Assembly (NCBI GenBank): GCA_029266495.1
Contig: JAQSWS010000013.1
Coordinates: 1-64,000 of the forward strand
Source: Rariglobus sp.
GTDB lineage: Bacteria; Verrucomicrobiota; Verrucomicrobiia; Opitutales; Opitutaceae
DNA length: 64,000 bases
Reading direction: 5' to 3'
The translations under genes and the position numbers were made by a program. The notes under the pieces were generated by a model. That model saw nothing but the letters and a program-made list of their open reading frames with translations, was not told where the DNA came from and did no database searches. Shown piece by piece: positions 43,545 to 53,372 of this stretch. Numbering within the stretch: position 1 is the first letter of the stretch; every line of letters starts with the position of its first letter.

Positions 43545-44429
43545 ATGATCCGCGTTCACCGCTTCACCGACGCCGTCGCGTTTGCACGCCTGGTTACACC
43601 GTTCCTGCTGCGCCACGAGGCGGCGAACCACCTGAGCCTTCGCATTCTCGGACGCCTGGCCACGGGCGGGCAACCGGTGCCGCCTGACGTTTATCTGGCG
43701 GCGGCATTCGCCTCTGACGCACCCGGCACCCCCGTGGCCGGCGTGGCGATACGCACACCGCCGTTCAATGTCTGTCTCGCTTATCCCAGTTGCGACGCGA
43801 TTGACGCGTTGGTGGCCGACGCATGCGCCGTCGGCCCGGTGCCCGGGGTGATTGGAGAAACCACCGAGGTCCAGGCCTTCGTCGCTCGCTGGAGCGGGCG
43901 GCAAAACGGCCGACCCCGGCGGGTGGTGGCATTGCGAGTCCACGAACTCACAACCGTGAACACAACCCCCTCGCGGGGTGTTTTGCGCGCGGCAACCCCG
44001 GCCGACAACCCGCTCCTGTCCGCCTGGAAGAGAAGCTTTCACGCCGAGGTCACGCCCGAAGATCCGCCGCCACCCGAAATGCTTCCCGATGTTGACGGGT
44101 TTTATTTGTGGGAGGTGGACAATCTGCCCGTGACGATGGCGTGCGGTCTGCCATCGACTCCGAATACCGCGGTGATCAACGCGGTTTACACCCCGCCGGA
44201 CCATCGCCGGCGTGGCCATGCGACGTCGGCGGTGGCAGCCCTGAGTGCACATCTGCTGGCCGGGGGCCGTTCCGCCTGCGTGTTGTTTACCGACCTCGCC
44301 AACCCGACGAGCAATGCGATTTACCGTCGCATCGGTTACACACCGGTCGTCGATTTCGAAAACATCGTTTTCGAGCGCCAGGCCGCGTTTGAAAGAAACC
44401 CGCAGCCGTCATCAGCAGCCTCACGGTAA
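43545..44429 (+). CDS. GNAT-family N-acetyltransferase
   Basis: 294 residues. The C-terminal half (about 150-280) is a GNAT domain: VYTPPDHRRRGHATSAVAAL is the acetyl-CoA-binding motif A (R/Q-x-x-G-x-A form) and NAIYRRIGYTPV the motif B region. The N-terminal half is an unclassified domain (VTPFLLRHEAANHLSLRIL) seen in related two-domain acetyltransferases. Target unknown. Divergent from the DHODH-like membrane protein. Confidence 0.88.
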   Translation: MIRVHRFTDAVAFARLVTPFLLRHEAANHLSLRILGRLATGGQPVPPDVYLAAAFASDAPGTPVAGVAIRTPPFNVCLAYPSCDAIDALVADACAVGPVPGVIGETTEVQAFVARWSGRQNGRPRRVVALRVHELTTVNTTPSRGVLRAATPADNPLLSAWKRSFHAEVTPEDPPPPEMLPDVDGFYLWEVDNLPVTMACGLPSTPNTAVINAVYTPPDHRRRGHATSAVAALSAHLLAGGRSACVLFTDLANPTSNAIYRRIGYTPVVDFENIVFERQAAFERNPQPSSAASR

Positions 44430-44517
44430 GGCGGGACTTCTGGAAGAGAGACCTTCAGTGACGGGACTCCAGGAGCTGTCCGGAAAAAACGGACCGCCGA
44501 AGATAATCCCCGCCCCC

Positions 44518-46281
44518 TTATTCCGCCGGCATGGTGCGGTAGGCGATGCGGTGAAACACCGTCGGGCTCCTCCACGCGCACAACCCCAGGCCGATGCCCG
44601 TGCCCGTCTCCCACAATGCCGTGCTGTCGAAACGGTGTCCGGTCAAATCCCACGTCATGCGGGGCTCGCCATTCCACGTCACCGACACGCGCGAACCACG
44701 CACCTGCAGGACAACCTTCTGCTTCTCCCCGTTCGTCAATTTCGCCGGAAAATACTGCCCGTGATCGCGCATGTCCTCGCCGTTGATCCGCTGCAGGCCG
44801 CCAATCCCCCGATCCCATGCATCCAGCTCAAAGACGCCCTCGCCTGAACGCGTCGGCAAAAACACCCCGATCGAGTTCCGCCCGCCCGTGCGCGTGAACT
44901 CCACCGCAACATCGTAATTCTCCGCCACGTGCACCGGCAGACGCAGCACGCAGATATCGCTGCCCGCCACCAGTTCCTTGCCGCGCATACTCCACGTCCC
45001 GCGCAACGCATGCTCGGCCGGGCGCACCTCGCCCAGCACCCACGTCCAGGGAACCTGCTCCACGGGCTTCGCCGCCGGAGTCTTCCCCGCCGGAGCCGGC
45101 GCCGTGACCACCGGCGGCCCCATTGGGGCAACCACCAATGCAGGCTCTGGCTCCACCGGCGCCATCTCCACGGGCGCAACCGCCGGCCCGGGCTCGGGAC
45201 TGGCCGGCATCGCCACCTCCACCGGCGGCGACGGCGCGACCACCGCGGCGGCCACCGCAACCGGCACCGGCTCGGAACGCGCAACGGGCGGTTTCACGGT
45301 CGCCTCCGGTCTCAACGTCCACGCCACCACCACCGCACCCGCCGCCGCCGCCAGTGCCCCGCCCGCAATCCACACGCGCTTCGACTTCGGTTTCACCCCG
45401 GCGATCGCGGACATCTTTCTCGCAAAATCCCCGGCCTTCCCCGGACGCAGCTCCGCGTCGTTGGACATCGCCGCGTCGATCAACGCATCGACCGCCACCG
45501 GCGCATCGGTGAATCGCGACGGCCGCGTATAAGCCCCCTTCGGCACACGCCCCGTGATCATCTGATACGACATCACGCCCAGCGCATAGATATCGGTCAG
45601 CGGAGTCACCGGCGCGCCCGGCGTCATCTGCTCCGGCGACATGTAATCAAAGGTGCCAAAAATCATCCCCGTCATCGTGAGCGAGGTCGTGAACCCCTGC
45701 CCCTGCGCGTGCGCCAGGCCGAAATCCGCCAGTGCCAGCCGCCCGTCGGCGCGCACCAGCACGTTGGCCGGCTTCAAATCGCGATGCACGATCCCGCGCG
45801 CATGCGCCGCATCGAGCGCCGACGCGATCTGCGCCACCCAGTCCTGCACCAACGCCATCGGCTGCGGCTTTCCGCCCAGCAACTGCGCGAAATCGCCGCC
45901 CTCCGCCCACTCCGTCACCAGATAAAGCGTCCCGTCCGGCAGCGCCCCGAAATCGAAAATCTGCAGCACATGCGGATGATTCAGCCCCGACAACACCCGC
46001 GCCTCCCGCTCGAAACGTTCCCGCGCCATCGGGTCCGGCGCCGCCTCGGGGGGCAGGATTTTCACCGCCACCGGACGCCCCAGCCGCGTCTGCTCCGCAA
46101 GGTAAACCGCCCCCATCCCGCCGCGCCCCGCCAGCGAGATCACCCGCAATCCCGGAAACAAATCCGCCAGCAACGCGGCATCCGGCGCCTGCCACGCCGC
46201 CGGCCTGGCACCGGCCGAACCCAGCCCGCGGGCCAGCAAATCCGCCGTCGGATCGCGCGGTTTGCCTGGCTCCGCGCTCAT
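44518..46281 (-). CDS. Transmembrane Ser/Thr protein kinase with C-terminal jelly-roll domain
   Basis: 587 residues. Kinase domain at about 40-295: glycine loop AGRGGMGAVY (51-60), K74, HRDLKPANV (166-174) and DFGLA (186-190). A single membrane helix (about 303-323) leads to a Pro/Val/Ala-rich extracytoplasmic linker (about 325-415) and a beta-rich domain (about 415-587; WTWVLGEVRP, TWNGEPRMTWDLTGH) like DUF1080/lectin-type jelly rolls, a plausible sensor. The gene overlaps the upstream sigma-factor gene by 4 bp (ATGA), so kinase and sigma are made together; phosphorylation of the sigma factor is an attractive but unproven link. Confidence 0.93.
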   Translation of the reverse strand: MSAEPGKPRDPTADLLARGLGSAGARPAAWQAPDAALLADLFPGLRVISLAGRGGMGAVYLAEQTRLGRPVAVKILPPEAAPDPMARERFEREARVLSGLNHPHVLQIFDFGALPDGTLYLVTEWAEGGDFAQLLGGKPQPMALVQDWVAQIASALDAAHARGIVHRDLKPANVLVRADGRLALADFGLAHAQGQGFTTSLTMTGMIFGTFDYMSPEQMTPGAPVTPLTDIYALGVMSYQMITGRVPKGAYTRPSRFTDAPVAVDALIDAAMSNDAELRPGKAGDFARKMSAIAGVKPKSKRVWIAGGALAAAAGAVVVAWTLRPEATVKPPVARSEPVPVAVAAAVVAPSPPVEVAMPASPEPGPAVAPVEMAPVEPEPALVVAPMGPPVVTAPAPAGKTPAAKPVEQVPWTWVLGEVRPAEHALRGTWSMRGKELVAGSDICVLRLPVHVAENYDVAVEFTRTGGRNSIGVFLPTRSGEGVFELDAWDRGIGGLQRINGEDMRDHGQYFPAKLTNGEKQKVVLQVRGSRVSVTWNGEPRMTWDLTGHRFDSTALWETGTGIGLGLCAWRSPTVFHRIAYRTMPAE

Positions 46282-47015
46282 GCCTTGCCCTCCTTCAACG
46301 CCGCCGCGAGTTCGCGCAACTCCGCCTCGACGTCGCCGTCCGCCGGCAGGGTGTCGGCCACCACCGCCCGCAAGGCCTCGGAAAACCGCTTGCGCAGACG
46401 GTGGACCGCGACACGCCGCGCCCCCGCCGACAACGACCGCCCGCCTGCATTCGGACTTTCACCACCCGCCGCGTCCTCCAGCGCCTCACTCTTCAACGCG
46501 TCGAACACCTCCCGCTTCCCTTCGGCGGCATAGCGCGCCTCCAGCCGGATCATCGCCTGGGCGATCAATGCCCTCGCCCACTGGCGCTCATAGGCCGCGT
46601 CCGGCGCCGCGCTCGACTCCTCCACGCGCAACCACTCCGCCTCGGCCTGCGAAAAATCAATGTCGGCCCAGCCGCCTTCCGGCCGCCGGCGCGCCGCGCC
46701 TTCCCGGGCCGCACGATCAATCAGGTGATGCTTCATCGCCGTGAGCAAAAAACTCCGCAGCTTGCCCTCCGTCGCCTCCGCCCGCTGAAACAACTCCCGC
46801 CGCAACGCCGTCGCAAAAAACTCCTGCACCGCGTCCTCCGCATCCGCCCGCGCCAGCCGGCGACCCCGCGCGTAGGCATACAGCGGACGCCAGTAAGTCC
46901 GGCACAATTGATCCAACGCCGCCCCCACCGCGCGTCCGTCGGTGTCGCGGCTCTGTCGCACCAACGTCCAGCTTGTTGGTGGAAATCCCCATACGGTCTG
47001 CGGATCGAGCGTCAT
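46278..47015 (-). CDS. ECF-type sigma factor linked to a Ser/Thr kinase
   Basis: 245 residues. Region 2 (about 38-105; LCRTYWRPLYAYARGRR, ADAEDAVQEFFATAL, SFLLTAMKHHLIDRA) and a divergent region 4 (about 180-235; SAGARRVAVHRLRKRFSEALRAVV) are present. The spacing with a long variable middle part is typical of sigma factors paired with Ser/Thr kinases in Planctomycetota and Verrucomicrobiota. Its ATGA overlap with the kinase gene supports a shared function. No anti-sigma gene is nearby. Target promoters unknown. Confidence 0.88.
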   Translation of the reverse strand: MTLDPQTVWGFPPTSWTLVRQSRDTDGRAVGAALDQLCRTYWRPLYAYARGRRLARADAEDAVQEFFATALRRELFQRAEATEGKLRSFLLTAMKHHLIDRAAREGAARRRPEGGWADIDFSQAEAEWLRVEESSAAPDAAYERQWARALIAQAMIRLEARYAAEGKREVFDALKSEALEDAAGGESPNAGGRSLSAGARRVAVHRLRKRFSEALRAVVADTLPADGDVEAELRELAAALKEGKA

Positions 47016-47176
47016 GTCGTCGGCATGGGATCGTTCCCATCAAACGACGCATGGCAACACCGGGACGCGCCCCCCGGTCTTGGGCGCACCCAAGGCGCGC
47101 CTCGTGCACGCCCGTCCGAAAAATTTCCCGCAGCCCCGGTAACAACCGCCCGCCGTTCCCGTAGCAGAGGATGCAT

Positions 47177-47422
47177 ATGAACCGCTTCTTCATCGCCCTC
47201 TTCGCCGGCCTTCTCCTGACAGCCTCCCTCGCGACCTACGCTGATGCCCAGGTTGCTGTTAGCGACCCGACCTCCCCCGCCCCTTGCACCAAGCCCAAAG
47301 CCACGCCGCCCCCGCCCGCCTGTCAGAAAAAACCAAAGACCTGTCCGCCCGCCGCCCCCGGGGAAACCTGCCCTTCGCCAACGTCACCTGCGTCCGCAGC
47401 TCCCGCCGCACCCTGCCGCTAA
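47177..47422 (+). CDS. Small Pro/Cys-rich exported protein
   Basis: 81 residues from ATG 47177, preferred over the ATG at 47171 because AGAGG lies at a better distance. A signal peptide (MNRFFIALFAGLLLTASLATYADA) precedes a mature tail made almost entirely of Pro, Cys, Lys and Ala (CTKPKATPPPPACQKKPK; ending CR). It has several Cys residues but no lipobox in the right place. No family recognised. It is followed after 19 bp by a PEP-CTERM protein gene. Confidence 0.6.
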   Translation: MNRFFIALFAGLLLTASLATYADAQVAVSDPTSPAPCTKPKATPPPPACQKKPKTCPPAAPGETCPSPTSPASAAPAAPCR

Positions 47423-47441
47423 CCGTCTTCCTTTCATCGTC

Positions 47442-48218
47442 ATGACCACTTTTGCCCTCCGCTTCATCGCCGCTTCGATTCTCGCATCCGTCGCCGCGCT
47501 TTCCTCCGCCCGCGCCGAATTGCTCGCGATTCAAAACGCCGGCTTCGAAACTCTCTTCCTCGCCAACAACACCTTCAACGTCGCCGCACCCGGTCCGGCC
47601 GGCTGGAGCGTGTATGGCACGATTGACCACGGCTACCGCTCCATCGGCGTGCTCAATCCCACCGGATCGACGCTTTACACGGGCAACGCGCCCGAAGGCC
47701 GCAACGTCGGCGTCGTGTTCCTCCTGGATAATGCCTTCAACCAATCCCAATTCGCCGGCATCGAGTCCGGCCTGGTGCAGACCCTCGCCGCGACGTTGCA
47801 GACCAACACGCGCTACACGCTCACGGTCGAAATCGGCAATATCGCCAACGCCGTCCCGAACCCGCAGCCACCCTCCGATGTGATTTTCGCAGGCTTCCCC
47901 GGCTACCGCGTCGATCTGCTCGCCGGCGGGCAGGTCATCGCGTCCGACAACAACAGCCTGCTCCCCGCCGAGGGCGCGTTTCTCACCTCGCAATTTGAAC
48001 TCTCCATCGGCGCAAGCCACGTCCTCGCCGGCCAAGCCCTCGGCATCCGCCTGGTGAACCTCAACGCCGGTCCCGGCGTGGAAGTAAACTTCGATCACGT
48101 CCGTCTCGACGCCACCGCGATTCCCGAACCCGCCGCCGCCGCCAGCCTCCTCGGCGCCGCCACGCTCGCGCTGGCCTTGGTGCGGAGACGCAAAACGGGA
48201 AGCTGCCAATCGAGTTAA
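47442..48218 (+). CDS. PEP-CTERM sorting-signal protein
   Basis: 258 residues from ATG 47442. A signal peptide ending ARA is followed by a beta-rich domain with NAGFETLFLANN and NFDHVRLDATA, the pattern of small secreted PEP-CTERM proteins of Verrucomicrobiota. The C-terminal sorting signal reads IPEPAAAASLLGAATLALAL then RRRK; it continues with seven further residues (TGSCQSS), which is longer than usual. An exosortase elsewhere should process it for surface or matrix location. Binding partner unknown. Confidence 0.88.
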   Translation: MTTFALRFIAASILASVAALSSARAELLAIQNAGFETLFLANNTFNVAAPGPAGWSVYGTIDHGYRSIGVLNPTGSTLYTGNAPEGRNVGVVFLLDNAFNQSQFAGIESGLVQTLAATLQTNTRYTLTVEIGNIANAVPNPQPPSDVIFAGFPGYRVDLLAGGQVIASDNNSLLPAEGAFLTSQFELSIGASHVLAGQALGIRLVNLNAGPGVEVNFDHVRLDATAIPEPAAAASLLGAATLALALVRRRKTGSCQSS

Positions 48219-48260
48219 GAAGCGTTCCATGGAGGAGAAACGCTTTCACGCCGGCGCTCG

Positions 48261-51248
48261 TCACACCCCCGGCAACGTGAAGCAAAACTTAGCGCCTTTC
48301 CCCAGCTCCGCCTCGGCCCAGATGCGGCCGCCATGTCGCTGAAGAATCCGCTGCGCCGTGGACAGGCCGATGCCCGTGCCCTCGAACTCATGGTAGCCGT
48401 GCAGCCGCTCAAACACGCCAAACAGGCGCGAGGCCTTGGTCATGTCGAACCCCACGCCATTATCCTTCACAAAATAATACATCTCCCCGGCGTCCGTGAC
48501 GGCGCTGCCGATTTCGATGATCCCCGGGTCTCGCGGACGCGTGAATTTGAGCGCGTTCGTCAGCAGATTCACAAACACCTGCCGGATGAGCGAACGATCC
48601 CCCACGCCGTCCGGCAGCTCCGCGAGACGGAACTCGAGCGAGCGCGACGGCTCGGATTTTCTCAGTTCCTCCACCACCCCGCCCGCCAGCCCGGTCATGT
48701 CCACCCGCACACACGCCAGGTTGCCCTGGCCCAGCCGGGCAAAGTTCAGCAGATCGTCGATCAACCGGTCCATCCGGTTCGTGTTCTCGGTGATCAACGC
48801 GAGGTAGCGGCGCGCCCCGTCCGGCAGTTGAGGCGCGAACTCCTCCTGCAAAATGCCCGTGAACCCCGCGATTCCCCGCAGCGGGGAGCGCAAGTCATGG
48901 GAAATCGTGTAGGAAAACGACTCCAGCTCCTTGTTCGCCGCCTTGAGCTGGCGCTCCCATTGCCGCCTCAGCTTCGCCATTTCCAGATGCGTGCGCACCC
49001 GGGCGAGGAGTTCGCGCGCGACGAACGGCTTCACCAGATAATCATCCGCCCCCGCATCCAGTCCCTCGATCGACGATTCCTCGCCCGCCCGCGCGGACAG
49101 CAAAATCACCGGAATGGTTTTCGTTTCCGCATGGGCGCGCAACTGCCGCAACAAACCAAAGCCATCCAGGCCCGGCATCATCACGTCGCTCAACACCAGG
49201 TCGGGCGGCGCGTCGAGCGCCGCCGCCAGGGCCTGCTCGCCATCCGCGACCGCCTCCACCCGGTAGCGCGTCGAAAGCAGCCTGCTCACATACTCGCGCA
49301 TGTCCGCATTGTCGTCCGCCCACAAAATCCGCGGACGCACCGCAGCCGGGTTTCCGTCGCGGGCGGCTCCGCTGATCCGACCCGAAGGCGCTGGCGACAC
49401 CGAAGCGACCGAAGCCGCCGGAGCGGCGATCTCTTGCGGGTGGGCGATCCAGTGAAGCGCTTCCTCAAAATAAGCGGTGGCCCGCGTCGCCGTGGAGTCC
49501 GGCTCCGCCCCCGCGCCGATCTTGTCCGCCGGCAGGTGCGCGCGGCCGGTTTTCAAGACCACGAAAAACCGGGTGCCAATGCCCTCGGTGCTCTCCACGC
49601 GGACCGTGCCGCCGTGCGCCTTCACCAATTCCTGCACGAGCGCCAGCCCGATGCCCGTGCCTTCATGCGTCCGCGCCCGCGCCCCTTTCACGCGATGAAA
49701 CCGGTCGAACAACCGCGGCAACTCATCCGCGGACACGCCGATGCCCGTGTCGCGGATCTCCAATTCCACCTGATCGCCCGACGCGGCGAGCCTGACGCCA
49801 ATCTCGCCGGCAAAGGTGTGCTTAAACGCATTCGAGAGCAGGTTGAGCACGATCTTCTCCCACATCTCGCGATCGACATACACCGGCGCGGGCAGCGGCG
49901 GACAATCGACGCTCAGGATCAACCCGCCCTTTTCGATGGCGGAGCGAAACCCGCTCGCCAGCTCGGCCGTGTAATGCGCCAGCTCCGTCGGCTCGAACCT
50001 CGCATGGATGCGCCCCGCCTCGATCCGGGAAAAATCGAGCAGCGTGTTCACCAGCTTGAGCAGGCGCAGCGTGTTGCGATGCGCGACTTCCAGCCGCTCG
50101 CGGCGCGGCGCAGGGAGGGACCCGGCGGTCTCGTTCAACTCGTCCTCGATCGGCCCGAGCATCAGCGTCAACGGCGTGCGGAACTCGTGACTGACGTTGG
50201 AGAAAAACGCCGTCTTGGCCCGGTCGATTTCCGCCAGCGCCTCCGCCCGCTTGCGCTCCTCCTCGTAGGCGTTCGCGCTCGCGACCGCCGAGGCGACCGA
50301 GGAGGCGAGCAAGTCATAAAACGCGCGATACGCCTCGTTCAACGGCAGGCGGGAGCTCACGCCCGTGATCATCACGAAGGGGGCACGCTCCGCGCCCGGC
50401 AGAGGGATTGGAAACATCAGCGCCTGCTTGGACGGCTCGGGATACGGTCCGCTTGCAAACGCACCGAAACGGCTGGGCAGGTTGTCGATCAAGACGGCCG
50501 CGCCCGAGCCGGCGACCCCGGCGAGCGGCCAGCCGGCAGGTGAAGACGCCGTGCCGGCCGCGGATCCTGACGCCGCGTCCGGCGCGACTCCGCACTTCGC
50601 CACGAGACGGGGCTCCGTGCCGCCTCCGTCCATCGCATAAAAGAGTGCGAACGGCACATCCAAGTCGCAGGCCGCCAGGGTCGAGGCGGCGGCGACCAGC
50701 GCCTCGTCACGCGAGTGCGCGTTGCCCGCGCGAGCCGCGAGGTCGCGCAACACCCGCGTGCGCCGTTCGCCCAGCATGTTGGCGGTGGTTTCGGTGACCG
50801 GGTGAAACAACCCGCCGACGCCGCCGGTTTCATCGCGGATTGGACTGAACGAAAACGTGAAGAACGTCTCCTCGAGATAGCCGTTGCGATCGAGAAACAT
50901 CCGCTGGTTTTCCAGAAACGACGTCTCGCCCGCGAGCGCCCGTTCGAAGGAGTCCCCGATGACGGGCCACGCCGACGCCCAGCACTCGCTGAAATCCTGC
51001 CCCACGGAACCCGGATGTTTACCGCCCGTGATCGGCCAGTAGCCGTCGTTGTAAATCTGGGTGTGGTGCTTCCCCCACGCCAGGGAGATCGGGAAATTCG
51101 ACGCCAGACAAAGGCTCACCGTGGTGCGAAGACTTTGCGGCCAGCCGGAGATGGGGCCGAGCGGTGTCTTCGCCCAATCCATGCTGCGCACGAGCTTTCC
51201 CATCTCACCACCGCCGACCAACCAGTTTTCCGGGTTCGTTGCAGGCAT
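48261..51248 (-). CDS. Hybrid histidine kinase with two transmitters around a receiver
   Basis: 995 residues. N-terminal PAS-like domain (about 20-155; LAWGKHHTQIYNDGYWPITG) and GAF domain (about 165-325), then HisKA with H354 (FFSNVSHEFRTPL), an ATPase domain, a receiver with D688 (LVLSDVMMPGLDGFG), a second HisKA with H784 (YTISHDLRSPLRG) and a second ATPase domain (ending about 990). No membrane segment is visible, so the sensing is cytoplasmic. The order HK-REC-HK suggests internal phosphotransfer between transmitters. No partner regulator is adjacent. Confidence 0.9.
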   Translation of the reverse strand: MPATNPENWLVGGGEMGKLVRSMDWAKTPLGPISGWPQSLRTTVSLCLASNFPISLAWGKHHTQIYNDGYWPITGGKHPGSVGQDFSECWASAWPVIGDSFERALAGETSFLENQRMFLDRNGYLEETFFTFSFSPIRDETGGVGGLFHPVTETTANMLGERRTRVLRDLAARAGNAHSRDEALVAAASTLAACDLDVPFALFYAMDGGGTEPRLVAKCGVAPDAASGSAAGTASSPAGWPLAGVAGSGAAVLIDNLPSRFGAFASGPYPEPSKQALMFPIPLPGAERAPFVMITGVSSRLPLNEAYRAFYDLLASSVASAVASANAYEEERKRAEALAEIDRAKTAFFSNVSHEFRTPLTLMLGPIEDELNETAGSLPAPRRERLEVAHRNTLRLLKLVNTLLDFSRIEAGRIHARFEPTELAHYTAELASGFRSAIEKGGLILSVDCPPLPAPVYVDREMWEKIVLNLLSNAFKHTFAGEIGVRLAASGDQVELEIRDTGIGVSADELPRLFDRFHRVKGARARTHEGTGIGLALVQELVKAHGGTVRVESTEGIGTRFFVVLKTGRAHLPADKIGAGAEPDSTATRATAYFEEALHWIAHPQEIAAPAASVASVSPAPSGRISGAARDGNPAAVRPRILWADDNADMREYVSRLLSTRYRVEAVADGEQALAAALDAPPDLVLSDVMMPGLDGFGLLRQLRAHAETKTIPVILLSARAGEESSIEGLDAGADDYLVKPFVARELLARVRTHLEMAKLRRQWERQLKAANKELESFSYTISHDLRSPLRGIAGFTGILQEEFAPQLPDGARRYLALITENTNRMDRLIDDLLNFARLGQGNLACVRVDMTGLAGGVVEELRKSEPSRSLEFRLAELPDGVGDRSLIRQVFVNLLTNALKFTRPRDPGIIEIGSAVTDAGEMYYFVKDNGVGFDMTKASRLFGVFERLHGYHEFEGTGIGLSTAQRILQRHGGRIWAEAELGKGAKFCFTLPGV

Positions 51249-51496
51249 GGAAGTGTGGGGAGGGGTAATCGGATTTCAGACGCCGGAAATCTTACGCCAA
51301 AGGATCCTGACGCACAGCCCAGGGCCGCACGAGAATCACAACCTGAATTCACTCAGGAATCCCCCGATAGACCACCTCTTTCTTCGGCCCCCGCCCGCGC
51401 CGCGACCCATGCAGCCGCGGCCTTCCGCGGTTTTCCCCGGAGCACTTGACCTCCCGGAGTCTCGCGTTGATCAGGGCAGCCGTCTCAGTCAGTGGC

Positions 51497-53224
51497 ATGA
51501 AAATGGCCAAGTCAAAATGGAGATTCTCGTTTAGACACGTGCTCGCGATGACGGCGTTGCTCGGCGCGGTTGCGGTCACGGCTCGAGCGGATGGCATTGT
51601 TCTCCCTCCGGTGCTGACGCCACAGCAAGTGACCATGCCCGATCAGCGTGCACTGCTGGCGTGGAAGGACGGCGTGGAGACCCTCGTCATCGAGTCGGCC
51701 TTTGTAGGCAAAGGCACGGACTTCGCGTGGGTCGTGCCCCTGCCGAGCAAACCAGAGGTGTTTCCCGCGACCCGCGGCACCCTGCCGGCCGCGGTCGCCC
51801 TGATGCAGCCCACGTTAGCGGAGCCTTGGCCGGAAGAACACTGGATCGCGGCGGCCGCGCTTCTGGGGATCGGGTTCGTCGCACTCGCGTTCGGCTGGAG
51901 TGCAGTGGGCAAGACGATGCGAATAGTGATGTCACTGGGTGGTGTGGCGGTGATTGCGCTGATCGTTGGAGGGGTGGCCCAGTCGGCGGCACTAGGGGTG
52001 CTCGTTTTCGGAGTGGGCGGTCTGGTTGGGTGGGCGCTGCGAAGACAGTTCCAGAAGGGGACGACCATGGGCGAGGTTCTCATATGTCTCCTGATCGGAT
52101 TGGTTTTGGCCGCAATCGTCATACCCACCGTCGGAACAGCTGGAGGGTCCGCCGCGGCAGGCATGTCGCCAGATGGCGGTGTCACAGTCGAGCGACATCA
52201 AGTGGGTGATTATGACGTCGCCGTGCTCTCAGGAATGGAAGGCGAAGGCGTGATCGCCTGGCTTGAAAGCAACGGGTTCGCGCTGGGAATTGCGGCGAAG
52301 AAGATCACCATTGAACACACCTCCGCAGGTGGATGGTTTGTGGCAAGTCGCGTGCGCCGTGACTTCACACAAAGCGGGCGTAGCGTCCCCGCCCCGCTGG
52401 CATTCCGGTTTGCGGCCAAGAACGCATTTTACCCCATGCGACTCACCGGCGCCGGGGCCGAACAATCATTGACCGTAGAACTCGTCGTGTTTGGACCCAG
52501 TCAAGCGGAGGTGGCCGGGCTGGCGACACGCTCCACCGCACCGCTCAACTATGAGAAGCCGCAGGCTCAAACGGGCCGCTGGGGCGGGATTCAAGCGACC
52601 GACTTACGCAGCCTCTCCCACCCCGAACTAACTCGGTGGACGCAAGGGGCCACGGTGGCGACCTGGCTGCGCGGAAATCTTTCGCCGAAAGAAATGCAGG
52701 ACGATCTCGCCATTCGCTGGACAGGAAGCCACGCGGCCTTGGGGCTCAGTGCACACACCGAGGACGATGCGTGGCTGAAAGCGGCCTTGTTGGGCACGAG
52801 CATCTGCTTCGTCGGCGCCATCATGTTGGGCCTGAAATATGGAAACGGTGCCCCTCCAAGAAAATGGGCTGGAACGATAGCGCTCGTTGCACTGACAAGC
52901 GGAACAACCCTGCGAGCACTGACTCCGACCGTCCCGGTCACCAAGCATAGACCTTCGTCAATTTTAAACAGCTATGGACGGCAGGTCGTCGAGGCAGCGC
53001 GATATGCGCTCAAAGACTTACCTGGCACGGCCAGCGATGAGGCGGTCCAGGCCGTATTTTCAAAAGTGCTGGGTGAATACATGAAGGACTACACAATCGG
53101 GGACGCACCCGGTGACGTCACATTGCACAAACTGCCGGACGGAAGCTGGCGCGTGTGGTTCTTCAACGCCTACGGGCAACCGAGGTTTTTTGAGGACAAA
53201 GACGTGGCACCCAATCGCCCCTAG
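51497..53224 (+). CDS. DUF2330-like membrane protein
   Basis: 575 residues from ATG 51497 (MKMAKSKWRF); ATG 51503 is also possible. A signal peptide ends at ARADG. The segment LTPQQVTMPDQRALLAWKDG followed by GTDFAWVVPLPSKPEVFPAT is the hallmark of DUF2330. In this protein a block of about three membrane helices (about 115-215) is inserted between this N-terminal part and the rest of the periplasmic domain, and two more helices lie near 430-480. Function of the family unknown. Monocistronic. Confidence 0.65.
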   Translation: MKMAKSKWRFSFRHVLAMTALLGAVAVTARADGIVLPPVLTPQQVTMPDQRALLAWKDGVETLVIESAFVGKGTDFAWVVPLPSKPEVFPATRGTLPAAVALMQPTLAEPWPEEHWIAAAALLGIGFVALAFGWSAVGKTMRIVMSLGGVAVIALIVGGVAQSAALGVLVFGVGGLVGWALRRQFQKGTTMGEVLICLLIGLVLAAIVIPTVGTAGGSAAAGMSPDGGVTVERHQVGDYDVAVLSGMEGEGVIAWLESNGFALGIAAKKITIEHTSAGGWFVASRVRRDFTQSGRSVPAPLAFRFAAKNAFYPMRLTGAGAEQSLTVELVVFGPSQAEVAGLATRSTAPLNYEKPQAQTGRWGGIQATDLRSLSHPELTRWTQGATVATWLRGNLSPKEMQDDLAIRWTGSHAALGLSAHTEDDAWLKAALLGTSICFVGAIMLGLKYGNGAPPRKWAGTIALVALTSGTTLRALTPTVPVTKHRPSSILNSYGRQVVEAARYALKDLPGTASDEAVQAVFSKVLGEYMKDYTIGDAPGDVTLHKLPDGSWRVWFFNAYGQPRFFEDKDVAPNRP

Positions 53225-53372
53225 CGCAGTCTGGCTCGAGCATTCCCGCTCATGTGCAACATTCCTGCCTCCAAAGTGGGACACAAGTCACTCCGATGAT
53301 AAAGGGGACGAAACTCGTCCTTCAACTCGTCGTTAGATTAGCCAAGTCTCGACCAATAAAAATTAGCTAAAA

